Below are positions 1-12,361 of a DNA stretch of 64,000 bases, piece by piece. Position 1 is the first letter of the stretch. The number at the start of each line of letters is the position of its first letter. Under the pieces are notes generated by a model. The model worked only from the letters and a program-made list of their open reading frames with translations. It ran no database searches and was not told the DNA's origin. The stretch comes from Malachius bipustulatus (Eukaryota; Arthropoda; Insecta; Coleoptera; Melyridae). A program made the position numbers and the translations under genes. The DNA is taken from the NCBI GenBank assembly GCA_910589415.1, contig OU342634.1, positions 26,719,144 to 26,783,143 of the forward strand. The letters are read 5' to 3'.

Positions 1-3000
1 TTATCGAAAAAACAACTTCACAGAGAAAAAAATCTCTACAAATTGCATCTTTTCTTTATTCTTTCTCTTTCTCTTGAGTTCCTCCTGAGTTCTTTCTCTT
101 CGCAAGTTAATTCTCATAATATTTTTAAATAATTTTTTCTCATAATTTTCTCATAATCTATAAAATAAAAATAATTAAATAAAATGGATCACTCGATTAT
201 GATCTGCATTTTCGAAGGTCAGGGAGGCATCTGTCGGAAGTATGTTTTAAGCAATAATTTGATATTGTTTCACACAAAATCATAATCCGCGATAAAATCC
301 CTTTTAGGCCCCTATTTATGCACTTTCCTGTTCAAAATTTCAAAGTCAACCTCCCCGTCCCGCAATGGGTGGGGTAGGGGGTGATTCTTGAGTCCAAACG
401 ATGTCCCCTTCGCCCCGGTCGCTATTTAGGAAATATATTTTGTTCAGCATAATCCCCTAAAACCAAAATGACGGCTGTCACAAGCGGTAGGAAGTCGCAT
501 TTTTGTATTTATACTCACCATCGACCACCCAACAGCCACACTAAATTCGTTTTTTTCCCGCTGTGATTGCATAATCAAATCCTAATTTTACTGGATTAAA
601 AGCATTATAGTACGCTGTTTGACGTATTTTATACGACTTCAGAACTTTATCGCGTCACCAGACGAAAAGAGTTAATTGGTCGGTGAAATTGTATTTAAAA
701 AATTTCATGTTGCATTAGGAACAACTTTTCCGTTTAAACATTTCGTATTATTTGCGAGGAGAATAGTGAAAAAGTAAAAAAAAATGCATTGCAACCTCCT
801 CCTTGGAGCTTATTCTGCGTGATATTCGTTATAAACAACCGAATAGAAAAAAAATTTTGACGACCTAAAATGTTAAAAAAAATTAGATTCCAAACAAATT
901 CTAAAAATTGTGTTTTTGTCCAAAACTCAAAAACTACTGAGATAATGAGGAAAAACAAACAAAATAACTAGATTCAAGATGGCGGACAGCTCATGGGGGT
1001 AATTTTGCACTTTAAGCATACGAGAAGAAGGAGATTTATTTAACATTTAACCTATTTAACATTTGGGTTTGACTTTTTTCGTCTAAAATAGCTGGGCTAT
1101 AGCTTAAATATGATTTTTTTGCAAGATCCGGTTTGACAAAGTCTGGTCAGGTCGAAAAAACGCTTTTTGCAAGGTTAAACCTTGCAAAGTTAAATGTTGC
1201 AAAAAAAATTCTAGCTACCGTACCGGATTTTGTCAAACTGGACATCGCAAATTTTTTTTTCAGCTACCCAGACTTTGACAACAAAAAATCGAGCTAACCG
1301 GACTCGAGTTAATAATCGAGTTAACCCACTCAGTTTCCAACGGCAGAGTTGGCGTGCTGGACAAATGTGTCACTTCTGGGAATTAAATTTTTTCTTTGTT
1401 TTTTGGGGATTTCTCAAAAATATTTCGAAATTTCATGACTTAGTCAACATAGTTTGCCAAAATAAAATTATAAATAACCCTAAAAACGTTCGATAAAATC
1501 AAAATTTTATGAAAATGTTTTTCTGAAAAGCACTTTTTCGTGATCTGGGAGTCAGGATAGGTGGACATTTAATGATTTTATGTGAATCTCATTAAGTAAG
1601 GATGTCCCCAAGTTTGGTAAAATAATAGTTTAGTAAAAATTAGTAAAACTTAAGAAATTAAATAATTATAATTGCATATAAAATTGCGGTATATAAGTTT
1701 TGAATTATGCTAAAATGAAAATTTTCCCACCAGTTAGAACCCATCAAAGTTATTTCAGATTAATTCAGGTAAGAAAATCTTAATTTCCGCTTTGAACAGC
1801 ATAACAACCATCTGCGACTTTATAAACTTTCCTAATAAATTGCAAGGGGTTAAATTTGAAGAGAAAGCTCACTCCATTAATTTATTCAATTTCAATTTAG
1901 CAAGCTGTTTAATCAACGGATGATATCTCAAGTTTTATTTTCTCGATCAGCTTATGAAGAAAAATGGTAGAGGGCGGATTTGGTTCGGGAGAATGTATTA
2001 TTGATCCTCCCCATCAATTTAATTTCCTGTCACAGTAGAAAAATAACTGTCCCCTAGAAATGATACAGAGATACAGTAAATAAATATGAAGTAATATTTC
2101 TTTCTTAATTCCACATGGAGATTTACTTCTTTCGTGTTAGTATTTGTCTCTCGAATATAGAGACATGGCAATGCCCTGAAATTATTTGATGGAATAATTA
2201 AAAAAGAAAGGCTAGAAAGACCAGCTATTTTTCATTTACTGTATGTAAGGGCGGTAGCCTCCCCCAAGATATTTGAAAAGATGCAATAACAATGGCTACA
2301 ATTAATTAATCAGCCTACCTTGAGTGTCTGGAAGTGGGCGATCCATTCCGGGCGTCTTCTTCCGTTGAGTTATTAATTAAGTTTAATTACATGACGCGCA
2401 ATTCGCGTGAGTATTGTACCGGTCTTTCGGGTACAACACTTAAGTACAACACTCTTTCAGGGACGAGTTAGTTCGATGACGCAATTAACCATAATTAAGG
2501 ACCAATCATCTCGGTCATAAGACGACTCGGCATCGGTCATAACACGACTTGGATAGACTAAAAAGAAGACAAACGCAACATTTGGAACATTGAACACCCT
2601 ATAACTTCGGTAATACGCAATTAATAGGTTTATTAAGACTTTTTGTCTTAAGTCAAGTAAATATTCTACCTTAACAGTTTCTCCGCTTTATTCTGGGACA
2701 CCCCGTATGATACATTTTTCAGATAGTTTTCTATGTTTTCTAAATAGCTGGGAGAGGTGAGCTTCAAAATCACTAATAAATGCAAGTTAGGCGAGATTGA
2801 GTTATCTTATTCCTGAAAGTTTGAGAAGTTGGTCAACAAAATAATGACAACGTGGTAGACGGTAAGAGGAGAATAAAAATTATGGAGCAATTATATTTTA
2901 AATGTAGGGATGAAAGTATCTCGAAGAAAAGGTTTGAATTCTCAAAAAAAAAAGGTTAGAACGGCTGAATTCAATAGCACTCTAGGGGGTTTAGCTGCCG

Positions 3001-3430
3001 CTATACGTTGACTCGAATTTTACTCCCGTCATGAATATTTTAGTGCAAGGAACGACTATATCATATGACATCTACAACACTCTACAGTATTAGACATAGT
3101 TCGTTTTTAAAGCAAAATTATATTCACTTTTTTATGACTTAAATATACAATCTTTCAAAAGACCACCATTTTCTGCAGTGCAAGTTTGTGACGTTTTAGC
3201 CATGTCATTATGTACGGTTCTGTTCAAAGAAAGTTGGGAGAATCCTGAATGCAACTCTTATGCAAGCATTGAAATCATTTGACAAATAAATATGGTATAA
3301 AAAAAAAAGTATATTATCTATTAAGGTTGGCTAGCGGCCATTTAGGAACTGTGGGTCCTACAGCTTAAATACAGCGAATTGCACGCATTTTTTCCGACCT
3401 GGGGGCATTAAAACGGAGATTTTAAAAAAG
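1..3430. other. AT-rich non-coding stretch
   Basis: No convincing exon or transposon protein is visible; the open frames here are short and of low complexity. A small imperfect inverted repeat (about 13 bp, core TTTGACAAA) occurs at 1128-1140 and 1229-1241, and a lone transposon-end-like motif (GGGACACCCCGTAT) sits near 2695-2710. Around 2510-2550 the phrase GGTCATAA-ACGACT is repeated twice in tandem. The stretch is best read as intergenic or intronic DNA. Confidence 0.6.
1519..1588 (+). repeat. Dispersed repeat copy A
   Basis: This segment shares an ordered series of words (CACTTTTTCGT, ATCTGGG-GTCA, GGTGGACATTT) with 5176-5250, in the same orientation and with similar spacing. The two are therefore copies of one dispersed repeat. 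No coding potential is evident. Confidence 0.6.
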
Positions 3431-3439
3431 GGGGTGGTT

Positions 3440-5114
3440 TTTGGCCGATATAGGGGGTGAACGCAACCCGAAAAACCTTCTTGTGCATCAATCGCAGAAA
3501 TAGTGTATTTTTATGCGATTCAATTCTGAATATTTTCACCGCTTTCTAAATTGGCTTTCTGAAATTTTACATAGTCAGGTGATATTCACTGACATTACAT
3601 TTCATTTTGTTTTAAACCGTGCCTTAGAATGAATTTTTAAATATAACAAAACAAAAAAAAAACATTGGCAAAATTGAACAATTTTGGCCCATTTCCTATG
3701 CCCGCCACTGGCTAACTTTACTTAAAAAATACTATTTTTTAGACTACCTTTTATAGAACGGAAAAAGTGAAAGGGGAGCTTTGAAAACCGAAAATTTTCA
3801 ATTTTAGAGGAATAAACATAATATGTAAAAATATTCTAATATCTCCGCCATTTTTTTATTTGCTTCTTGAAATTTTTCATAGTTAAGGGTTATTAGTTCA
3901 GTCAAAATTTCAGTTCATATCCTCAAAAAATATGTTCATAAACGGTTATAGAAAGCCTTTTTTCCCTTTTCCTACCCACGCCACTGGCTTAATAATAAAA
4001 ATATTGCAAATTTTATTTCAATATTTTAACTCAATATTTTATAACTCAAATTTCAAATAATTTTCTTCCAGTAATGTTAATTTCGTTTAAAAGTTTTTGT
4101 TTCTAACTGGCTTATTTAGGGGTTTAAAATCTATCAATTTTTCCTAAAATTGAAACGGCCGCCATTTTGGAACGGCTCTTCTGATTTAACTCAAATGCAG
4201 TACCATACGACTACTTGCAGTTATCTTACTACCAAAAAAATTTCAGCCCCCTAGATTAAAAACAGCGACCAGAAACCGTGCCTCATACCCGTTTTTTTTT
4301 TTTTGAAATTTGGAGAGACACGTTGTAAAAGTAGCGCAATTTTAGGTAAATTAATGTTTTTTTGTGAAAATCAAACGTCATCCCTAAGTTTTACAAAAGT
4401 AAAAAATTTCGTTCATTAATCTTGAAAAATTAAGCTACTGGAGCGTTCTTAAAATTTTAGAGAAATAAACATCATGTAAAAAAATTCGAATATCTCGGCC
4501 ATTTTTCTTACTCACTTCTTGAAATTTTTAAGTGTTAAAGGCTATTAGTATAGTTATCTACTGTAAAAATTTCAGTTCAATTGCTTCAAAAATGTGCTCA
4601 TAAATTGTTAGGGAAATTTAGCCATTTTTACCACTTTCCTATCCACGCCACTGGCTTAATAATAAAAGTAATATAAATTTTGTTACATTAAATTAAATTT
4701 GAAATAATTTTCTTCAAACCCTGTCGATTTGGTTCCAAAGTTTTTTTTTCCATCTTGCTCATACAGGGGTTCAAATATTAGCAAATTTTTCAAAAATTAA
4801 AATGACCGCCATTTTGAAACCGCTCGACCGATTTTGCTCAAGTACAATACCAGACCAGTTTTTATAGATATCTTACTCCCACAAAAATTTCAGCCCCCTA
4901 GATTCAAAACTGCGACCTGAAATGAGATGACAAAAACCGGGATCTTGGAATTTTGAAGGGACACCCTGTAGAAGTGATGGGACTTTTGGAAAGTTTTTCA
5001 ACGAAGATCCAACGTCATTCCAACGTTTTACAAGGACCCAAAATTTCGTTCACTAATCTTGAAAGATAAAGCCACAGGAGCGTTTTTCAAATCGAAATTT
5101 CGCGATTTTGGAGA
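3440..5114 (+). repeat. Tandem repeat, unit about 652 bp, 2.5 copies
   Basis: Long stretches recur in order at a spacing of about 652 bp. The word AATAAAC after TTTTAGAG lies at 3811 and 4464, and the third unit reaches the equivalent point near 5115, where it runs into a TA microsatellite. Landmarks present in both full units are CCACGCCACTGGCTTAATAA, a CCGCCATTTTG block and TTTCAGCCCCCTAGATT. A more diverged unit precedes them (3440-3760, with CCCGCCACTGGCTAA). Unit 2 also carries GGACACCCTGTAGAAG, resembling a transposon end. This looks like a local amplification of a transposon-derived segment; no protein is encoded. Confidence 0.8.
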
Positions 5115-5166
5115 AATATATATATATATATATAAATATATATATAAATATATATATATATATATC
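5114..5166. repeat. (TA)n microsatellite
   Basis: About 50 bases of TA dinucleotide broken by single extra A residues. It replaces the position at which the upstream tandem unit has AATAAAC, so it probably expanded from that spot within the third repeat unit. Confidence 0.95.
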
Positions 5167-5175
5167 GTGGGCAGG

Positions 5176-5250
5176 TGAATTTTGGAAAACCACTTTTTCG
5201 TAATCTGGGGGTCATGATCGGTGGACATTTGATGAGTTTGGGTGATTTTC
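5176..5250 (+). repeat. Dispersed repeat copy B
   Basis: Matches 1519-1588 in word order and orientation (CCACTTTTTCGTAATCTGGG, then GGTGGACATTTGATGA). It lies directly after the TA microsatellite and the 652-bp tandem array. Confidence 0.6.
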
Positions 5251-5262
5251 GAAAAGTGATGT

Positions 5263-7219
5263 CGTCCTCAATAGTGTATTTTTTTGTTAAAAAATACACT
5301 AAAAGAAATTTGCCCTACGCCATCGTGTTCAGCACACTCGAAAACGGGGAGGGAAATTTTCGTTGCGTCTGAAAAAATTCTGGTGTTTTATTCCGACTCA
5401 TAGACGCCACTAAAGGTAGATTTTTACGACTCATTTTAACAAATCATTTTTTTATTCACTATTTATTTTAACAAATTTATTCAATATTTTCGAATAGATG
5501 CAGCGATACCTATTATAACTGTTTATGTAGGTAGTATCATTCTTCATCACTCGGTATACTATCCTTGACGATGAAAACCTGGGTTAGAAAGCTTAAAAAA
5601 AATTTAATGAACAGAAAAAGCTATAATAAAGGAGAATAGATTACCCTCAGTGCAGTAAAGTTCTCGTTGAAAAAAATAAATGAGCAGCGTTGCTAAGAAT
5701 TTTAATCTCGTTGGCTCCCTGTAAAGGTAAGGTATGTTTAATTCAGGGGATCTTTTGTTCCGCATTGTATTAGTTTATAAATAGAATATTAGTCTATTCT
5801 GTGGAATAGCCGAGAGGACAAGTAAGACGATAATATGGAAGACATAGACAGACACAAAAGCGTAGATAACAGCAGAAGCGAGAGGTCAACTGATCATATT
5901 GTTACAGATAACTTTAGGTTAATACGACCGTACTTGCTTTTAACGGCCGCACAATACCGGCTCGGCAAAATAAAAGTAATCTCACCTTTATTAGAAATAT
6001 TCCACGACAGGCGGTTTAAAAGTCCTCAGTATCGACGATGTTCGGCTACGATCGCGTGTAAAATGTGAACGGTCCTTTATTTCGTTATATGCGTTATGCT
6101 GTTCTGTGATTAAATTAAGTGTAGACACACCATTAAATCGTACCTATATGATTATAACCTAATTATTTACTCAAAGTTTTTAATTCGTGCAGAAGCCACA
6201 GAATAGTCTTTTTTATTATTACAGCTGATCTGGTAAGTTTATGCCATTTAAAAATTTTTTTTAAGAATATTTACCATTTTGAAAATATTTCTATTTCTGG
6301 AAAAATGCTATGATGATAGGAGCTTCTGAGCCTAAAAATATTTAAAAAAAACGGCCTTTAAGCTTGGAAAAATATTGTTTTTCATTACGTTTATAATTTA
6401 ATAAGGTCTCTGTTAAAATATCTGTCACATATTTTGTGATAGTCCAGAATAAAAATTTAGAAAACCTTCAAACACCCGAGTTATCGATGCGCTTGCCGTG
6501 ACTAATATCGCTGCTCGTATCGCACTTTCTTGACTGTACTTCCTCCGTTCGCGCTTTCTGGTTCTGGAAGCTTTGAAGTTTGATACGCTGTACTAATCAG
6601 GGATGCCTGGATCCAGTGTCCTATATTATAGTGTAATGAAACGTCTTTGTAAGTAAAGTTTCACGCGCGCTTGAAGAGAATTATTCAGATTACCATAGAA
6701 GTAGCACGAAGTATTTAATAATTTTTCCATTTCTGAGGTTCTTTTATTAACTTTGTATATTTTATAGTACATCCTAAGTAAATAGGAATTTTTTCATTAA
6801 AAGAAGAGCATTACTTTTGAAAGAGTCGACAAAATGAGATACGAAACAAAAAGGCAATAATCCCCCTGGAACCTCATCAACAACCTACCCTTTGTGACAT
6901 ACATATTCAGGAAGTGACCTTTTGCTCGAACTAGTATTGATATAGGAAGGATGCTTTAGGGTCAGCACTCATGATTTATACGTGCCTAACAAAAAATATC
7001 TAGTAAGTTTCCTTTTGGGTAATTTTAGCCCCGATTTTTTTTTTCACTTTTCTTTTAATGATAGACGTCATAGTTCTTGATCTTTGCATGATTTTCAGTA
7101 AGTATGAAACTTTTGAGTTTTTTTGAATACCTTTTAAACTGAAAAATATGTGATTTGTGCGCAATAAAACTTATAAATTTAAACTCGCGTTAATAAAATC
7201 GGTCAACAAACAAAAAAGT
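5263..7219. other. Unannotated stretch, no gene seen
   Basis: A 78-codon plus-strand frame at 5835-6068 follows a TATA-poor AT-rich region; it has no recognisable motif and is not supported as a gene. The rest has no repeat landmark or coding signature that I can see. Confidence 0.5.
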
Positions 7220-7850
7220 TATTCCATGTTTGTTTTCAGACATTTTGCGTGTAGCATATGGCCTGAGCGCATTATTGAAAATGTCAAAAAATTTAGCCGC
7301 GAACTGTATTATAGCAACCCGGTTCAATTTTTTCTTAACTTTTTGTATGACTTCCGGGATTGCTAAAATACTGTTTTCAGACATTTCCGATGTCGTCTAT
7401 AATCCCAAAACGAAAAGAACGTTCCGGAGTCGCCCGGCAAACGCCCCGGCGCTTGTTACACTTCTATGGAAAGAATAGCAATTCATTTGTTATGCTCCTG
7501 TCCCTCGCTTCACTACAGTGCATGCGGCAGCAGGATGTTTTGACCGTTGTAACGACGCTCACAGCGCTCGTTCAAATTTCTATGTGCTGTGCGGTTATAA
7601 AATATATGTAGCCTATTGCTACACTGAATTTGCCTGATATAAATTTTTTCTACATCTAGACAACTTATTTCATCACGTCTAACAATTTTCAGACGAATTG
7701 TTATGTTACCGATCGGTAAAATTTCTTAACGTTTTCAAAACGGTCTCAAAATTTAATGTGCTCACATTTTCTTCTGAAAAATGATTCTTTCACATACACT
7801 GATCCAAATTCACTCGTGAAAATCATTTTCAGACGTTTTGCTATGATACT
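7220..7850 (+). repeat. Irregular ~140-bp tandem repeat field
   Basis: The phrase TTTTCAGAC, usually followed by a variant of TTTTGCTATGATA, begins at 7233, 7374, 7686 and 7826. The spacings are 141, 312 (about two units) and 140 bp. A related phrase, CAGACGGATTGCTATGATAC, occurs at 9653 beyond the foldback element at 7959-9639, so the field appears to have been split by that insertion. A GC-richer insert (about 7400-7600) interrupts the pattern. The overlapping short frames here look like by-products of the repeat. Confidence 0.55.
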
Positions 7851-7958
7851 TATTTTTTGTCTCATTTTTTATTTTTTTAAATGGTCTCCCGGGTACACGC
7901 TACGCTAGTGGCATCTGGAAAACGTATTTCCGATATCTTAGAGCTATCAATTAACTAT

Positions 7959-9639
7959 AGGGTTACTGGTAACTGGATACATTCCTTTGGTGATCTGATA
8001 AAACAAGAGGTAAGGAGTAAATTAACCCCAACATGCACTATACAAAACTCAATAGATTTTGAGATATTTCGATTTTCAACTTTTCTTAAAAAAATGGTTT
8101 GAGATGTCTTGAAATGTAATTTTCAAAAAATCTACTTTAACTTTTTGATTTTTTTTTGCTGGAATACTTGTCCAATACTATGCTTCCTTCTGGAATAAAA
8201 AATATCCTGAGGTATTTCGATCGTGTGAAAATTTCAAAGAAAAACTTCCACAAACTATTTTTTTTAAATAAGATTTAAAAGTTTTTACAAGTTATTTTCG
8301 CAAAATTGTCAAGGCACCTTGCGTACAAATTGTTTTAAAAACTTCCCTAGTGTAGTAGCTATCTAACAAGGTACGAATCTTGTACAAGAATAACAGAATC
8401 TCCCCGTTATGTACCGTTACCGAGGAACAAATCCTTAAGTCGGGACGTTTTAAAAAAAATACGGCCCTGAACGGGGGTCTTAAAATTCTCGGATCCGGCC
8501 CATCTTCAACAGGTCGTATTTGGGGGTCCCGAGCTTCGTCCCTACCAAGTTTCGTCCCGATCGGTAAAACTTTCAGACACTAAGAGTGTTTCCTAGGCTT
8601 TTCCCGAAAAATCCCGAAATTCCCGAAAAAATGACACTTCCCGGGAACGGATCCCGCTCATTTTCAATGGGCATCGTGCCACGGTACGCCTCTTCAATCT
8701 AGCCAAATTTCAACTTTCCCACATGAAAACTGGCGGCTCTAGAGTGTTTCCTAGCAAAATCACAGAAGTTTCGTAAGTATACGTATTCTTGTGCCCGAAA
8801 AAAGTCTGTCTGTCGGTCTGCGTCTGTCTGTGACTTTGCTAGGAAACACTCTAGAGCCGCCAGTTTTCATGTGGGAAAGTTGAAATTTGGCTCGATTGAA
8901 GAGGCGCCACCGTGGCACGATGCCTATTGAAAATGAGCGGGATCCGTTCCCGGGAAGTGTAATTTTTTCGGGAATTTCGGGATTTTTCGGGAATAGCCTA
9001 GTAATAGCCACTCTAAGTGTCTGGAAGTTTTACCGATCGGGACGAAACTTGGTAGGGACGAAGCTCGTGACCCCCAAATACGACCTATTGAAAATGGACC
9101 GGATCCGAGAGTTTTAAGACCCCCGTTCAGGGCCGTATTTTTTTTAAAACATCCCGACTTAAGGATTTGTTCCTCGGTAACGGTACATAACGGGGAGATT
9201 CTGTTATTCTTGTACATGATTCGTACCTTTTTAGATAGCTACTACACTAGGGAAGTTTTTAAAACAATTTGTACGCAAGTTGTCTTGACAATTTTGCGAA
9301 AATAACTTGTAAAAACTTTTAAATCTTATTAAAAAAAAATAGTTTGTGAAAGTTTTTCTTTGAAATTTTCACACGATCGAAATACCTCAGGATATTTTTT
9401 ATACCAGAAGGAAGCATAGTATTGGACAAGTATTCCAGCAAAAAAAAAATCAAAAAGTTAAAGTAGATTTTTTGAAAATTACATTTCAAGACATCTGAAA
9501 CCATTTTTTTAAGAAAAGTTGAAAATCGAAATATCTCAAAATCTATTGAGTTTTGTATAGTGCATGTTGGGGTTAATTTACTCCTTACCTCTTGTTTTAT
9601 CAGATCACCAAAGGAATGTATCCAGTTACCAGTAACCCT
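7959..9639. mobile_element. Foldback element, ~807-bp inverted arms
   Basis: The left arm (7959-8766) and right arm (8827-9639) are near-identical inverted copies separated by a 60-bp spacer rich in GTCTGTCTG words. Landmarks pair exactly: AGGGTTACTGGTAACTGG at the outer left matches CCAGTTACCAGTAACCCT at the outer right, and CTAGAGTGTTTCCTAGCAAA matches its complement at the centre. Both arms encode the same fortuitous frame (8380-8583 plus strand, 8924-9217 minus strand), which differs at only a few residues. The element interrupts the TTTTCAGAC repeat field, which supports insertion. No transposase is present, so it is non-autonomous or a palindromic duplication. Confidence 0.85.
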
Positions 9640-10029
9640 GTATACTGATAATCAGACGGATTGCTATGATACAGTTTGGTAAATTTTTTTGACATTTTTT
9701 AAAATTTGGTCAGGTCAGACGATACACGGAAAATTTCTGCTATTGCAATTTTCGGGTTCAGGATAATTTGATGCGGTTTTGGTCGTATTGCTATGAGACA
9801 AAAATTTTGGTCGTGGGCTCTCGTACTATTAATTTTGCATAGATACACAAAGGTTTAATTTTTTTTTCAAAATTCAAATGGCCCATCATTTCGAAACCTC
9901 GTGGCCGATTTCGCTCAGACAACCAGCAGTGAGCTTTCCCAGCGCTGCAGAGTTATTAACATTATTCCTTCTTTCCTACGCCAAAAAAATAATTTTCTAA
10001 CAGCTGCATATCACACCGTATTTATAATG
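9640..10029. other. Flank between foldback and Penelope remnant
   Basis: Contains a relic of the TTTTCAGAC-type repeat (9653-9680, 9716-9800). No gene is seen. Confidence 0.5.
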
Positions 10030-10032
10030 GTA

Positions 10033-10770
10033 TGAAGAGGGCCCTCCTGAGAGAACGCTTCCACAAACCCGCCAAGATTTTGGTCCTAACGATGAAAATC
10101 TTTTACAATTACATCTTCTGGTTTGCTGTAAAATATGACAGTCTGATTGGTATTTCCATGGCTGACAAACTAAGATCCATCACTGCTAAACAAAAGAACA
10201 AATATTACAGCTTATTGCTAGCCTTCTATTAATTTTTCTCACACAGTGATCAACCTATAGGACCATCAGTTGACTGCCGAGGAAACAGCAGTACTGGCCA
10301 AAGTACTGGAAACTTTGCAATCATACCCACCATCCTACACCAGTTGAGGATATAGTCGCCAGTATTGAATCCAGTACATATATGGAAGCTGCTATAAGAC
10401 ACTGCTGAAGAGATTTGGCGCGAATGCTCAAGAATTTTACAGCGACCTAAGCCTTCTAAAAGAGACATCACCAGATATGAAAGAGGCACAATCAATCAGG
10501 CATCTCAACGCAAACAAAAACATAATTTTCCTATCCGCAGATAAGGAAAATGCCACCTAGAGATACTCTGAATTGCATTCTCTGAAAAATCAACGAGCTG
10601 GTCCATCATCCTCAAGACAAACGAGATATTATGAATAACCGAAGCCAGGACACCTAGACTTTATTGACTGCCAAAGATACACAACGTAACGTGCCTTTTT
10701 CTCCCTATTGTCAGTGTCATTGGTTCTGCGGCATGTTCTCTGGACAAATATGAATTCTGATTTAAGTTGA
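10033..10770 (+). pseudogene. Penelope-like retroelement fragment (pre-RT and start of RT)
   Basis: Plus-strand translation, with several frame changes and stops, gives the ordered landmarks of a Penelope-like reverse transcriptase. They are an N-terminal ALLRERFHK stretch (about 10039), LTAEETAVLAK (10270), PVEDIVASIESS (10342), KRDITRYERGTI (10460), an NIIFLSADKENAT block (10520), then RTPRLY*LPKIH (10647-10685) and PIVSVIGSAACSLDKY (10706-10755). In intact family members the blocks read ADKGNAT and RLYGLPKIHK; here Gly of the second is a TGA stop. Homology fades after 10770, so the catalytic core and GIY-YIG endonuclease are absent. Length is about 740 bp against roughly 2.5 kb for a full element. 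It is a dead, 3'-truncated copy with no visible terminal repeat. Confidence 0.8.
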
Positions 10771-11699
10771 AGCCAGCCGCGAAGCCTACACATATCGATA
10801 AGTCTGAATTTGTAGGTATTTCTATTGCGCTCAAATCTCATAAAATATGCTCCCAACGTCTCGGAAAAGCTTTTTTTCGATTTTATTACGAAATAAAACA
10901 CTGATAACTGAAGAAGAGTGGCTTATTCTATCATCAACATATTTAAGCAACAGAATCGCTGCGAAGAATTCTTTTATCTTGAAACTATACACGCCCTGGA
11001 CTATTATTAGTGCCAGCTTAGATTTGCCAACTTTTCGTGAAATATAATATCTAGGTACCTAATTATAATCTAATAAAAAAAATAATTACTGAAATCTCCT
11101 TTTTGTTTAAGAGATAGTTGAAAACAACCATAATGAACGTAAAATAAATTATTATCCTTTACGAAGAGATAACTCCAAACGAGACAGGAGACTGACAATT
11201 TCCTGGCTCCCTTTGCACCTAAGGTAGATTTTCATTAAACGTCCCAAAGCGTTGATGTCACGCTGTTCTCTTTGACCGCAAATGGTGTCTAGTGACCGCG
11301 AACTGAACGTCGAAATTTACATCTGACGAATATGTCTCCAGCTCCTATATGTCATCTACAGGGTAATAGCTTCTATGAGGTCAGTAAAATAATATTGACG
11401 ATAAAACCGCCAAAAATATATAAAACGTTTTCCGGGTGTCCAGTCTGATAGTCGAACATAATTTACCTAATGTTTTTAGAAAGTTTTAGATGTCAATTAA
11501 ATTAAAAATTTCGTTCAAAATCCTGTTTAATCGCCATGCGAAGCGCAAAATTTTTTATTATAATATTATTATATCACTGACGAGCAGTAACCAGCAGAAA
11601 CGTTAGTTAGAATGGTAACATTCTATGTTCACCTTTGAGATTTGATATACATTCGGTCGATATCAGTTAAACAGATCATTAAAAGAAAGGGAAATATCA
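10771..11699. other. Unannotated stretch
   Basis: No continuation of the Penelope frame, splice-bounded exon or repeat landmark is evident. Open frames on both strands at 10629-11047 include the decayed element and have no recognisable motif. Confidence 0.5.
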
Positions 11700-11762
11700 T
11701 TAGGGTACCTGTATTACTGACACTGGTGCTTGCTTACAGTGTCGGTAATACAGGTACCCTAA
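11700..11762. repeat. 26-bp hairpin with 11-nt loop
   Basis: The arm at 11700-11725 (contains GGGTACCTGTATTACTGACA) is the reverse complement of 11737-11762 except for one A/G difference, which would be a G-U pair in one transcript. The loop is GTGCTTGCTTA. At 63 nt the hairpin has the size of a microRNA precursor, but its nearly perfect pairing is equally typical of a small palindromic insertion. No longer arms are visible outside it. Confidence 0.85.
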
Positions 11763-12168
11763 ATAACCTTAGTTACACCCGCCATCAGTCGGTAAATATT
11801 ATAGCCGGGAACCACTAGATAATAATCCTTAGAAAATTTCGAACGAAGTAGGTATAGTTGGACCAGAGATATAACGAAACGACTTCTGTCATTTTATCAA
11901 TTTTTGGATTATTGAAATATTGTTGAAGTCATAAAATATGACAGTTTAACAATTAGATTTTTTCGTTATATCTCTTGGTCGACAATATATGAGTATGCGT
12001 AATATATGACTTTTTCAATGCCCGCAGCTTCAAAAGATTAAAAACTACTCGTTTTGTATTCTACCGTAAGCCTTGTATAGTGATTTTTCGCAACGTGTTG
12101 ATGGCTCTTTTGAAAAAAAATTAAAATTCAACCATACATCCTTTAATGAGTGAAAAAATGAGACTTAC

Positions 12169-12348
12169 CGGCGGAGCTGTGAGTAACAGGAGGGCCTGAT
12201 GAAGATGTTTCAGACTCAGTGTATTTGGATCGTCGTCGTCTTGTTCCTCCTGGTGGATTTGAACCGAGGACTGTCTACCGGAGAAGCGCTTTAAGGCGCC
12301 GTTAGAGAGAACGTTGATGGAGGTCCGACGAAACGGACAGGACGCCAT
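12169..12348 (-). CDS. Putative first coding exon of an unidentified gene
   Basis: The frame starts at ATG 12348 (MASCPFRRTS...) and runs 60 codons to 12169, where CCG is followed by a strong splice donor (GTAAGT, intron phase 0). The exon upstream edge is a plausible acceptor (TTTTTCCAG, intron to 12389), leaving 40 nt of 5' UTR. An in-frame TGA nine codons before the ATG supports this Met as the start. Composition is GC-richer than its surroundings. The product begins with basic/serine-rich residues (RRTS, a possible PKA-type site), then an acidic run EEQDDDD, then a leucine-rich predicted helix (SLKHLHQALLLL). I do not recognise the family. Following exons would lie at lower coordinates; none was found with confidence before the window start. 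Confidence 0.55.
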
Positions 12349-12361
12349 GCTGGTCACTTGT

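Noticed and set aside
8380..9217. Two near-identical frames (plus 8380-8583, minus 8924-9217) that might suggest a conserved protein
   Set aside because: They are the same sequence in the two arms of a foldback element; identity reflects the inverted repeat, not selection.
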